64,000 nucleotides of DNA from Beroe forskalii (Eukaryota > Ctenophora > Nuda > Beroida > Beroidae): assembly GCA_011033025.1 (NCBI GenBank), contig WFMF01000007.1, positions 992,001 through 1,056,000 on the forward strand, in the 5' to 3' direction. A program made the translations under genes and the position numbers. Shown here piece by piece: positions 22,930-34,840 of this stretch (position 1 is the stretch's first letter; every line of letters starts with the position of its first letter). Below the pieces are notes generated by a model. That model saw only the letters and a list, made by a program, of their open reading frames with translations. It was not told the DNA's origin and did no database searches.

Positions 22930-23190
22930 ACTCTCGATCGTCCCATCCACTCAGCATCAAGACTGTCCCCCACCTGATAGCTTTGGGAAGCTGTGAGTGG
23001 CTAGCCGGTGCAGAAGAAGCCCCATGCAAACATCCAATCAGTATCAAGACTTTCCCCACCTGATAGCTTTGGGAAGCTGTGAGTGGCTAGCCGGTGCAGA
23101 AGAAGAAGCACCCTGCAAACATCCAATCAGCATCAAGGCTGTCCCCACCTGATAGCTTCGGGCAGCTGTGAGTGGCTAGCTTCTTAGAGG
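22930..23190. repeat. Tandem repeat, ~82-bp unit, three copies
   Basis: Units share CCCCACCTGATAGCTTTGGG then AAGCTGTGAGTGGCTAGCC. The first two carry GGTGCAGAAGAAG and CATCCAATCAG linkers. Confidence 0.8.
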
Positions 23191-23551
23191 AGCTTTGGAG
23201 GAATGGCGGAGCGTGATTTTTCATTGCTCCTCTCTTTTCATGTTACAATACCTAATACATGGGTTGAAATTAGCTTCTGGAGCTAAATTATCATAGAATT
23301 GATATGTTGTTTTTCAGTCGCATATAATCAGGCCGTTTAATTAGCTCTATGTTTCAGACAACAATTTTTGACCTGCCATTTTAACACTATAATACTAATA
23401 GTTAAAGTTATGTTAACGACCGGCTTCTTTTAATATAGCCCTATGCTGTTCCAACCGAGTAAATTTGTAATTGTAGGTATTACCGATACTATTCAGCTGG
23501 GGTTTTAAACCATGATCAGCTGTTACAGTCAACATATTTATACGCTGTTTT
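23191..23551. other. Non-coding spacer
   Basis: I see nothing in it. Confidence 0.3.
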
Positions 23552-23775
23552 GACGGGTGGGCGACGTTTCATCTCGCGACATTTCATCTCAGGACACTTC
23601 ATCTCCGTGTCCTGACCCTAACCATAACCCTAACCCAAACCGTAACCCTGACCCTAACCCAAACCCTAACCCCAACCCTAACCCAGACCCTAACCTTTGC
23701 GTAGACCTGACTTATTGCGAGATAAAGTGTCCTCCTGAGATGAAGTGTCCTGAGATGAAATGTCCGTTCCCCGTC
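23552..23775. mobile_element. Small foldback with telomere-like loop
   Basis: The arms of ACATTTCATCTCAGGACACT words are inverted (GACGGG... at left, ...CCCGTC at right). The loop is a degenerate CCCTAACCC array at 23610-23695. Confidence 0.65.
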
Positions 23776-24396
23776 TTGACTGCCTAACTGGATGTTTTAA
23801 TTCAGCAATACCTACTGTAATTATATATCAGTTATCGTTCTATAACTGCTTAACTGGAATACTGGTTATGATAGTGATAAGACCAATTTTTTAAACCATT
23901 TTAACTTTTAAACCGACCTAACTTTCGGCATAATCCACGATTTTTGCAAGTACACCTGAATTCGCCGCGAATTCGCCGCGAATTCAAGTGAATTCAGGTG
24001 AATTCAGGTGAATTCGCGGCGGAGTTCGCCAAAAAAAATTTTTGGCGGACTCCGCCGGAGTCCGCCGGAGTTCGCCGCGGACTCTGGCGAATTCACCTGA
24101 ATTCACCTGAATTCGCCGCGAATACACGCGTATTCGGTGTACTAGTTCGCCAATTTTCCAGTTTACCCAGGCGAACAAGTTCGCCGCGAATTCGCGGCGA
24201 ACTGATGTCCGCCGCGAATTCGCGGCGAACTCAGGTGAACTTGGGCGAACTTGGGCGAACTCAGGTGAACTCAGTTCGCGGCGAATTCACCTGAACTTTG
24301 AAGGAACTTTGTCACGTCTGGCACGCTTATGTGAGACTAAGATGCAATTCACAATGTCTACCATATGCGTGTCGTCATGGATCCAAAGAACCTTAG

Positions 24397-24889
24397 GGGA
24401 GCCGTCACATATTACGCCATCACTCGACGAGAGGGAGGGGGTTTTCAAATGCTGACAGGTGATGACAGGGGGGAGGGAGGGGGTTTAAGGTTTGCCGATG
24501 TCAGCGAAAATATTGAATTTTCTAAATTCGAAAATACGATATCCAAACTTTTTCGTTCACAATATTTTGTTTTGATGTACCCATTTCATTTCTTTGATAT
24601 GATATCTATATTTCCAAACTAACTGGATGTTCGTCTATGACAATTAGAACCATTTTTTTTATTTTTAACGAATTTAACGATATGAATCACACCACACGTA
24701 CATAGTTGATATTTCATGTCGGTTGTTTTGATTCGAAATAGTCAAAATTTGTTTTGAAAAAGGAGGGGGTTTGGTCAATGCTGACGTCATCATGGGGAGG
24801 GGTCAGCCAATGATGACAAGTCATGACAGACAGGGGGGAGGGGGTTGAAAATGGGCAAAAAAGTGATGACATAATATGTGACGGCTCCC
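24397..24889. mobile_element. MITE family GGGAGCCGTCACATATT, 493 bp
   Basis: The inverted ends GGGAGCCGTCACATATTA are flanked by TTAG (24393-24396, 24890-24893). It matches the ends and internal blocks of the copies at 10775 and 61463. It is non-coding. Confidence 0.8.
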
Positions 24890-24899
24890 TTAGGGTTAG

Positions 24900-26099
24900 G
24901 GTTTTGATTAGGACACTAGAAAAAAATGACATCAAAATCTGTGACGTCATTGTATTTGTCAGGTGTTGCCTGACCCCCTGACGACTTAGGACATCGCTGA
25001 TTCGCTGAGGACAAAAACCAGTATCGGCGCATATAGGCGTAAATGGTTAAGTCCTAGTGGGTGAGGAGAATGCAGACCGTGGGGAGGCACCAGGATCTGT
25101 CTTCTGTGAGGGATGAGAGCTCCGCATGGATGACAAGGATCTGGGGTTAGGACTTGAAGGTTCCATCGAGGAACCAGCAGGAGCTCTATGCTAGGAATTA
25201 GGATCGTGAGTTTGTCACTGGTAGCACGGATGATCACCCGAGGCGTTGTCGTAGAGGAGCATATCAGCTTGCCTGAGGGTCCGGCAGTCTGCAGGGAGGG
25301 TGTCTGAAGAGTGGGTATGAGGTTCAGGCCACTAGCAGCTGCCAGCTCCGTCGTAGGATGTTACCCTACCCTCGCGCGCGGCGCAACGTTCCACATTTGG
25401 ACGTCACTTTGCAACCTCGCCATCCAGTCAGAAGAAATAGACGGGGCAACGTCCGTCGACCAGCTCCGCTTGATCCACCTCCAAGCTTGTCTCCCATCTG
25501 TCGTGTCAAGGGTTTGCAGACTTCATGAGACCTCGTTACCTAAGTGGGACGATATCCTGACGAATGTGCATGGGGTTGTGCTCGCATGAACGTCCCGTAT
25601 CACGTATCCCCTCCGATGACATGAGCCAACAAGCGGTATGGGATAGTGTAAATTGTGATGTGGCAGATCACATGCTGACACCGTGTATCGTGAGTCCCCC
25701 AGTGTCTCCACAATGATACATCGGATCGAGCATTATTGTACCCTCCATACGGGCTCTGTTATCTGGATTAACCGAGATATTCTCGGTATAAATCGATCCA
25801 GGCTTTAGGTAGTTTATATAAAGTGAAGAGGCTCCCGACCTAGAGTCCACCCTGTGGGGATCTCCCGACCCAGAGTCCACCCTGGTGTGCCACCGCCGAC
25901 CCAGAGTCCCCCGACCTAGAGTCCCCCGACCTAGAGTCCGTTCCCCATGTTGACTTTGCAATCGGGATCTGGTTAGAGCAAAGCGCCGACCAAAACACCT
26001 GTATAAGAAGAGCCTTTGCAATTGCAATAACGCAATTTTCCTTCATCGCCGATCGCTAATTTGTTAAATTCGTACTGATTTGGGCTTTTGGGCAAGTTT
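24900..26099. other. Loop sequence of the 2.5-kb foldback
   Basis: This is GC-richer than its surroundings. It contains short CCGACCTAGAGTCCACCCTG repeats (25828-25940) and an open frame at 25311-25589 that resembles no family I know. 25953-26100 is related to 15195-15310. Confidence 0.4.
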
Positions 26100-26721
26100 C
26101 CCTCCGGCGAACTCAGGCGGACTCCGGCGAACTCAGGCGGACTCCGGCATCTGAATTCAGGCGAACTAGTTCGCCGCGAATTCGCCGCGAACTGGCAGTT
26201 CACCTGGGTGAACTGGAAAATTGGCGAACTAGTACACCGAATACGCGTGTATTCGCGGCGAATTCAGGTGAATTCAAGTGAATTCGCCGGAGTTCGCGGC
26301 GGACTCCGGCGGAGTCCGGCGGAGTCCGCCAAAAAATTTTTTTGGCGAACTCCGCCGCGAATTCACCTGAATTCACCTGAATTCACTTGAATTCGCGGCG
26401 AATTCGCGGCGAATTCAGGTGTACTTGCAAAAATTGTGGATTATGCCTAACTTTCCGCAGGAAATGACAATACCTATAATATGGAACTATGGAACACAAT
26501 CTCATCGGAGCTACAAAGAGATCCGTTTGGGTTTTATTTTATCTGAGGTTAGTTTTTGAAGATTTATAATTTTCAACATTTTATCTCGTACACGAGCACG
26601 ATCATGCTATCATGCATTTGGCATCATTTTATAGTTTAAAAAATACGAGACATGTCCTTTTTTCAGAAACTGCCATATTTAGAATACAACCCCAATTTTT
26701 CGATGCAAGAGTTCAAATGGT

Positions 26722-26813
26722 CACGTATTTTGTCAAAAAAGACAGTTCCTCCAGGGAGAGCCAACAATTGTCGGCTCTCCCTGGAGGAACTGTCTTTTTT
26801 GACAAAATACGTG
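26722..26813. repeat. 92-bp near-perfect palindrome
   Basis: Exact 41-base arms surround a 10-base centre that itself contains ACAATTGT, so only one base pair in the whole palindrome fails. Confidence 0.92.
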
Positions 26814-26871
26814 CTGCGGTAAAATGTCTCAGGTTATAATTAATTATAACCTGAGACATTTTACCGCAGCA
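26812..26871. repeat. 60-bp perfect palindrome
   Basis: All 60 bases are self-complementary around TTATAATTAATTATAA. It overlaps the last two bases of the preceding 92-bp palindrome. Confidence 0.92.
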
Positions 26872-28428
26872 TGTTTATTCTCTCTCCCCTAACCATAATT
26901 CCGGCGGCCTAACCTAACCCAAACCCTTGACTCTACTACTGCAGTAGCCCTAACCATAACCCGAACCCAAACCTTTGCCTATTATATTAGTTGAAATACC
27001 TATCATGTCGTGAGGTAAAATGTCCGTCCCGGCACGGCCGAGATCGTCCTCAGGCGATCCCTGAGCTCCTGAAGGAGGAATGATTTTTCTTATACAAGGC
27101 CATGTCCTCGGTAATCAAACGTTATGGTTAATTCTTGGCCAAAACGGAGGCTGAGGCCGATCGTCGGCGTCCGAGACCGTAGTATACCTACGTACGTTTT
27201 GGTACGTATGGATGTCCAATATAACCATTGGCTCATTGGACGTACAATTGCACAACAAACCTCTGAACAAGATTCACAACTCTGTGAATTTTTCCTCAAT
27301 CTTCAATAAATAAATTTTGATTATATTTACATCATATTAATTATGGTCGCAGGTTTAGACGAGATTTGGACGATCAGCATCACGCAATGGCACGCTGCAG
27401 CCAGTATAACATTATGTTAACAGGAGCAGCGAATCTTAACTTTGGATCAGTAAGTATTTTTAACGTTTTTTGAAATTCCATTTCTATTCATGTAATTGAA
27501 TGTGACGAGATTGGATTCTTTGGAATCGGAATTTTTGCATCTGCGATCCAGGCCATAGAGTCAATAATTTATCATTATAACGTCAAGCGTTTCTAGATTA
27601 ACCTTTTTAGTCCAAGGCGTTATTTGAAATTGATGTTCAGATCATTTTACTATTTTGATTTTATCATTTTATCCATTCACACGATCGCAGCATGATTGCG
27701 ATTGTGAAATTGACTGTCGGATCATACTCAAAGTCAATACCTATACTCTAACGTTTTCTGCCGTTATGCTTAGCTATTTTCAGTCCGTTGTGGCTTGTGC
27801 TCCTGAACTTCTTGAACTTGATTTTGAATAGCTACTGGTCGATGGAGTTACAGAACTTCCTGGACAGAAAACCTCGGACGGAAGCCGAAGATCATAAGAT
27901 TCGGATTTCGGCAGCAGCAGTTCTCGAACATGGAATCTTCAACGACGACGGAAACTGTGCGTAAAAGTACAGCGTTTTAAAAAGTACAGCGTTTAGTGAG
28001 TTCGAGGAAATGTTGACAGTTGCAACAGGTGCAAGCTGACGTTAGGACGGGTTTGAATATTCAGCCCTAAAAAGTAAAATATTGCCAATTTAAGTATTGA
28101 AATTGAATAATGAATAAGTTTTAGTTATTAACCAATCGAACACTGAACGCAATATAGGTAACTTTTAAGCTTTTAACGCAGGACGATGGTGCCAAATAGG
28201 AATATCCGAATAGAACCTACTCCGAGGCCAGGGCTGTTTTTCATTGCCAAATGCCACGTCATCCGTTTATCAAGCTATAAGTAATAGTATAAGAGTATAA
28301 CTATAAGTATGATACTTTTCGTTGTGAAGTTTGTATAATACCGTGAATATGTTGATTTTAATATGCTCTTTCGTAATTATAATGTGAGAAAGTTTGTTTC
28401 CATTATCCAGCTAGTTATCCAATTCCAT
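26872..28428. other. Mostly unique sequence, two possible exons
   Basis: It contains a degenerate CCCTAACC patch (26885-26990) and an AATAAATAAA near 27306. Two splice-bounded open stretches at 27353-27449 and 27784-27831 are compatible in phase; they are described among the findings because the encoded family is not recognised. Confidence 0.3.
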
Positions 28429-28518
28429 TTGCCAGGCGTTGCCTGGCCCCCTCAGCGCGCTCGCGCGCGCACAGACTCGAAGAGTCTGAAAAAATATGGG
28501 GCAGACAACGTCTGGCAA
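28429..28518. mobile_element. Small MITE, TTGCCAGRCGTTG ends
   Basis: The inverted ends TTGCCAGGCGTTGCCTGGCC and TTGCCAGACGTTGTCTGCCC bound about 90 bp. It is a relative of the element at 15731. Confidence 0.65.
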
Positions 28519-29186
28519 AATTCCATATGATTGAACGATCATATAGTCAGGGGTGAAATGGAAATCCGTTGGCTTTGAATGTTAAAAGCGATTTAGCAAC
28601 TGGATATGTTATTTAAGACCCTAAGGAAGCTAACTTGACTTGTCGTCAATTTTGTATCAGCCGACCACACCCTTTTTTGACCACGCCCATTTTGTGCGTA
28701 GGAAAATAGCCATAACTTCGGTTCTTTTTGGAGTTGAGAGCAAAAGTTCCACCTTAAAATGACCGCAATGGCCACATTATGCCAGGCGGATGATGGTTCC
28801 GAAGCCCTAGGACCTTCCGTTTTCGAGTTACAGCCCAAAAACTGATTTTTCATCACTCGCGAGGCAGCGCCTTGTGAAAAATGTAACTTTGGTTCCTTTT
28901 CGAGTTGGGAGCAAACGAACCACCTTAAAATGATCGCAATCAGCACATTAAAGCATTAAAGGGGGTAGGTAATAGTACTGAAGCCTTGGAATCTTCTGTT
29001 TTGGATTAATTTCTCAATAAAAATTCAAATTATGTTATTTATGTAATTTGCGGATTGGGATGTTTGATATAAGTCGCATGATAAATTTATTTTAAACCGA
29101 GGTTTCTTGAAATTTTGATGGACACTTTTGTGACAAGATAAACGGCTCTTTAAGGGAGTCTTTAAATAAGCTTCAAGGCATAACGC

Positions 29187-32100
29187 ACCCCAATCAACTC
29201 GTAGCATACCCCTATCTACTCTTAGCATACCCCTTTCAACTCGTTGCATACCACTATCCACTGATAGCATACCCCTGTCAACTCATAACATACTCATATC
29301 AACTCATAACACACCCCAATCAACCCATAACACACCCCTACGGAAGTATCAAATCGTAGCATACCCCCATCAACTCATAACATACCCCAATCCACTAATA
29401 ACCCACCCCTCTGCACCTGTAAGTCTATAAGCCATCCCTCTCAACTCAAACCATACACCTATCAACTCATAACACATCCCTATCAACTCATAACACGCCC
29501 TATCAACACTTAGCATACCCCTCTCAACTCATAACACACCCAAGTCAACTCAAAACATACCCCAATCAACTCATAACAAACCCCAATGAACTCTTAACAC
29601 CCCAGTCAACTAATAACATACCCCAATCAACTCATAACATACCCCAATCAACTCATAGCATACACCTATCAACTCATAACTTCATAACATACCCATATGA
29701 ACTCATAACATACCCCAATAAACTCATAACATGGCCCAATCAACTCTTAACACACCCCAGTCAACTAATAACATACCCCAATCAACTCATAACATACCCC
29801 TATCACCTCATATCACACCCCTAACAACTCCTAACACACCCCTCTCAACTCATAACACCCCCAGTCAACTCATAACATACCCCAATCATCACATTACATA
29901 CCCCAATCAACTCATAACATACCCCTATGAACTCTTTACACACCCCTATCAACTCGTAGCATACCCCTCTCAACTCATAGCACACCCCAGCCAACTCATA
30001 ACATACCCCAATCAACTCATTACATACCCCTATTAACTCTTAGCATACCCCTGTCAACTCATAACATACTCATATCAACTCATAACACACCCCAATCAAC
30101 CCATAACACACCCCTACGGAAGTATCAAATCGTAGCATACCCCCATCAACTCATAACATACCCCAATCCACTAATAACCCACCCCTCTGCACCCATATCA
30201 ACATCGTATCTAATTGGTCATCCCCGAAGTGAAATTTGGTCATCCATTTTTTGAATTTTTTTCTGGAACAAAAAATATATTGATTTTTAAGCTTTAAAAC
30301 TCAATGGTATTCAGGAAATTTTGATCGAAGATTTTAGACAAATAGATTATGTTATAATCAACAATCATTCATTATGTTAGTTTCTACAGGGTTGGCTGAC
30401 ATGGGCATAGGTCATAGGTAATAAATTAAAATGTATAATACCTACCTGTGGGCGAACTTCGACATGTTAGAACAAAAGAGCTAGTATCAAAACAACACTG
30501 TGAAGTTTTTCGTGGTTCATGTGCTTGATAAATTTATTCGCATACTATAGGTACAATTGAGAACATTCCAATTCCCCCATATCAGCGTATCTATCCGGTC
30601 CCAGCCAAGTAAGATCTTATTATCACGTAATTATACCCCACACGCGAAAAATAAGCGGTTATTTTCAACAATTTGACAGTGCACACAAAGTTGATGGCGT
30701 CATTGCGACTGCCTATTTATTCTGAGCATATATTATGTGATATCATGATGCCTCTGCGCTCAAGAGCTCAAGGATGACCAAAATCATAGAGATACATTAT
30801 GATCAAATCTAATTAGCTTGCCAACGTTAATATATGATTTTCTGGCTTTACGGAGGTGAGAATCGCAAATCTCACCTCCAGAACCCCAAAAAGTATCACT
30901 TACATAGATCAAAGTAGAAAATATATAGCGTTTGGTAATCACATTCCTGGTCATCCAGCAGAGCTTTGTATCCGTAGTATCTGCTGCAGCTTTAATAAAT
31001 TGATGGCTGTTCTGTTTAACCTTTAACCGTCACTAATTCAATACATTGGAACACTATAATGATGTAAAACTCATCCGCTTACTGTTCGTACTTACCTATA
31101 TATCTTTCATTATAATAGCTGAGAGCAATGCTTCTATGTTTTCAACGTATTTCGAAAGCGCGATAAAAGAATTGTATGGGCATTTCGCTGTCCTACTTAC
31201 TCATTGAAAATTAAGAAAACCAAGCAGCAAATTTTTAATTAAGTAATTAAGTCATGACGTTTTGGTCATCCCCATATGGTCATCCGTTCTCAATGATATT
31301 GATCAGGGCCTCTGCACCTGTAAGTCTATAAGCCATCCCTCTCAACTCAAACCATACACCTATCAACTCATAACACATCCCTATCAACTCATAACACGCC
31401 CTATCAACACTTAGCATACCCCTCTCAACTCATAACACACCCAAGTCAACTCAAAACATACCCCAATCAACTCATAACAAACCCCAATGAACTCTTAACA
31501 CCCCAGTCAACTAATAACATACCCCAATCAACTCATAACATACCCCAATCAACTCATAGCATACACCTATCAACTCATAACATACCCATATGAACTCATA
31601 ACATACCCCAATAAACTCATAACATGGCCCAATCAACTCTTAACACACCCCAGTCAACTAATAACATACCCCAATCAACTCATAACATACCCCTATCACC
31701 TCATATCACACCCCAATCAACTCTTTACACACCCCTCTCAACTCATAACACCCACAGTCAACTCATAACACACCCCAATCATCACATGACATACGCCAAT
31801 CAACTCATAACACCCCCCTATGAACTCTTTACACACCCCTATCAACTCGTAGCATACCCCTCTCAGCTCATAGCACACCCCAGCCAACTCATAACATACC
31901 CCAATCAACTCATTACATACCCCTATTAACTCTTAGCATACCCCTCTCAACTCATAACACACCTCTATCAACTCATAACATACCCCAATCAACTCATAAC
32001 ATACCCCAATCACTCAATCAACTCTTAACATACCCCGATCAACTCTTTACACATCCCTATCAACTCGTAGCATAGCCTATCAACTCATAGTACACCCCTA

Positions 32101-32330
32101 TCAATTCATAACACACCCCTATCAACTCGTAGCATACCCCCTCTCAACTCGTAGCATACCCCTCTCAACTCAAAACATGCCCCTATCAACTCATAACACC
32201 CCTATCAACTCTAAGCATACCCCTCTAAACTCATAACACACACCAGTCAACTCATATCAACTCATAACCTACCCATATCAACCAATAACATACCCCTATC
32301 AACTTATAACAGACCCCAGTCAACTATCTA
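29187..32330. repeat. 20-bp satellite array, forward orientation
   Basis: Degenerate CCCCWATCAACTCATAACATA units, interrupted by the insertion at 30192-31308. Confidence 0.9.
30192..31308. mobile_element. ~1.1-kb insertion inside the satellite
   Basis: The duplicated array copy at 29411 reads through this point uninterrupted. Here the array is split, and CCTCTGCA lies at both edges (30184-30191, 31309-31316). The ends are CCCATATCAAC and CCCTGATCAATATC (complement). No coding frame is found. An 8-10-bp duplication suits a hAT- or Mutator-like element. Confidence 0.55.
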
Positions 32331-32337
32331 TCTATCA

Positions 32338-33425
32338 AAAATTGTTATGAGTCGATAGGGGCATGTTATGAGTTGAGAGGGGTTTGCTACGAGTTGATAC
32401 TTTGATAGGGGTGTGTTATGCGTTGATTGGGGTATGTTATGAGTTGATTGGGGTATTTTATGAGTTGAATGGGGTGTGCTATGAGTTGAGAGGGGTATGC
32501 TAAGAGTTGATAGGGGTGTTATGAGTTTATAGGGGCATGTTATGAGTTGAGAGGGGTATGCTTAGAGTTGAGAGGGGTATGCTTAGAGTTGATAGGGGTG
32601 TTATGAGATGATTGGGGTAAGTAATGTGATGATTGGGGTATAACAAGTAAAAGGCTATTGATTGAGGTTCAAAAACTTTAGATTGTGCATTGGCGACTTA
32701 AACATGTTTTATGAGCTCAACTATCATCTTCCCTCAATTTTCCTATATAGTGTAAAGATTAAAATAAAATAACTACTGAATAATTTAATACTTACGTAAC
32801 TAATTAAGTAAAAGTATAATGCTTACATATGTTATGAGTTGACTGAGGGGTGTTATGAGTTGAGAGGGGTATGCTACGACTTACGAGTTGATAGGGGTAT
32901 GTTAGTGGTTGATAGGGGTGTGATATGAGGTGATAGGGGTATGTTATGAGTTGATAGCTGTATGTTATGAATTGATTGGGGTAAGTTATGAGTTGATAAG
33001 GGTATGTTATGAGTTGACTGGGGTGTGTTAAGAGTTGATTGGGGTTTGTTATGAGTTGATTGGGGTATGTTATGAGTTGACTTGGGGGGGTTATGAGTTG
33101 AGAGGGGTATGCTAAGTGTTGATAGGGTGTGTTATGAGGTGATAGAGGTGTGTTGATAGGTGTATGGTATGAGTTGAGAGGGATGGCTTATAGGTGCAGA
33201 GGGGTGGGTTATGAGTGAATTGGGGTATGTTATACTTATGAGTTGATGGGGGTATTCTACGATTTGATACTTCCGTAGGGGTGTGTTACGGGTTGATTGG
33301 GGTGTGTTATGAGTTGATAGGAGTATGCTATGTGTGGATAGTGGTATGCAACGAGTTGAAAGGGGTATGCTAAGAGTAGATAGGGGTATGCTACGAGTTG
33401 ATTGGGGTGTGTTATGGCTTGAAGC
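32338..33425. repeat. 20-bp satellite array, inverted orientation
   Basis: Units read TATGTTATGAGTTGATTGGG, the complement of the left array. A unique spacer of about 180 bp interrupts it at 32645-32825. Confidence 0.85.
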
Positions 33426-34094
33426 TTATTTAAAGAATCCCTTAATAAAGAGCAGTTTATCTTGTCGCAAAAGTGTCTAGATCAAAATTTCAAGAAACCT
33501 CGGTTTAAAATAAATTAATCATGCGACTTATATTAAACATCCCAATCCGCCAATTACTTAATTTAAATTATTTTATTGAGAAATTAATCAAAACAGAAGA
33601 TCCCAAGGCTTCAGCACTATTACCTACCCCCTATAATGTGCTGATTGTGATCATTTTAAGGTGGTTCGTTTGCTCTTAACTCGAAAAGGAACCAAAGTTA
33701 CATTTTTCACAAGGCGCTGCCTTGCGAGTGATGGAAAATCAGTTTTTGGGCTGTAACTCGAAAACGAAAGGTCTTATGACTTTGGAACCATCATCCGCCT
33801 GGCATAATGTGGCCATTGCGGTCATTTTAAGGTGGAACTTTTGCTCTCAACTCCAAAAAGAACCGAAGTTATGGCTATTTTCCTACGCACAAAATGGGCG
33901 TGGTCAAAAAAGGGTGTGGTCGGCTGATACAAAATTGACGACAAGTCAAGTTAGCTTCCTTAGGGTCTTAAATAACATATCCAGTTGCTAAATCGCTTTT
34001 AACATTCAAAGCCAACGGATTTAGATATTCGACCAATTCATCCCTGACTGATCGGACTACAGCACTTCTGTACTGTAGTTCATAGATTAAAATA

Positions 34095-34838
34095 CCTTAT
34101 TACAGGAAATATCGCCTTCAGAAAAATGAGCCTACATGTCATTAAGATACATGAAATTAAGCCCTTTTTGAGGCCCAAGGGCTTAATTACATGTAAGCGT
34201 AATTCAATGCATTCTTAATTACATGCAGCCAAATTAATCCATCATCATTGTGGAATTCATGAAGTAGAAATTTCGGCCTTGTATTCAAATAATTGAGACT
34301 TTATGTCACGAATTAGGAATTTGTGGCTTTATTTTTTCATTTAACACTTTGATAGTTTGAATTGCTCTCCAATTACCTCTGAGAGAGACGATAATTACTA
34401 TGACTTAATAACCTATTGAATAAATCATCTAGCATAATGAGAATCTGATCAGGCACATCAAATTGATGATCGAATATATTCCATTATTTCCACAAAACAC
34501 CACATAATAGCTGATAATCATAACGGCCTTGGAAACGTTGCATGCTATGTAAATTCAGGAATAAAGGGTCAACGAATGAGCTTCATAGCCATCATAAGAT
34601 GTCTATTGCATCATTGATAGTCTTGGCAATACCAGTGGCTATCCATCCGGCATCCATTTAAAGCTTAATAAATGCTGAATAGAAAAATATAAATATTGTC
34701 GAACTTATTAAGCTCAAATTTGCTTGAAAAATTAGTCCTCATGAAATTAAGACTACATGTCATTAAGGTGCATGAAATTAAGCCCTTTTTGAGACCTTAG
34801 GGCTTAATTATATGTAAACTAAATTTCCTGTAATAAGG
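34095..34838. mobile_element. TA-flanked MITE (mariner-like ends)
   Basis: The inverted ends CCTTATTACAGGAAAT are flanked by TA. The interior repeats CATGAAATTAAGCCCTTTTT near both ends. It is related to 2683-3353. Confidence 0.65.
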
Positions 34839-34840
34839 TA

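Larger units (their letters stand above)
23927..26447. mobile_element. Foldback with 8-bp TSD, GAATTCGCSGC words (2,521 bp)
   Basis: The inverted termini begin GGCATAATCCAC and continue through TTTTTGCAAGTACACCTGAA. Exact 8-bp duplications TAACTTTC flank both sides (23919-23926, 26448-26455). The arms (23950-24300, 26100-26430) are tandem GAATTCGCSGC and GAATTCAGGT words. The loop holds a 493-bp MITE, a TTGTCAG-type end and a fragment of the GGCGCC foldback (25953-26100). The first eight terminal bases, GGCATAAT, equal those of the element at 8465. It has no coding capacity. Confidence 0.85.
28545..34050. mobile_element. 5.5-kb foldback built from a 20-bp satellite
   Basis: The outer arms of about 600 bp (28545-29170 and 33430-34050) are inverted copies ending in GTCAGGGGTGAAAT-like termini. 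Inside them a 20-bp satellite (CCAATCAACTCATAACATAC) runs in one orientation at 29187-32330 and in the opposite one at 32338-33425. A 772-bp higher-order duplication (29274 repeats at 30046) is visible. Short open frames here are shadows of the repeat. CAGGG termini are common in hAT elements, but no clean 8-bp duplication is seen. Confidence 0.8.

Noticed and set aside
29731-31929. Two similar 101-codon Ser/Thr/Pro-rich frames
   Set aside because: They are in-register reads of the 20-bp satellite in its duplicated blocks.
28545-34050. CRISPR-like array of regular repeats
   Set aside because: The 20-bp units are contiguous with no unique spacers, and the context is eukaryotic.
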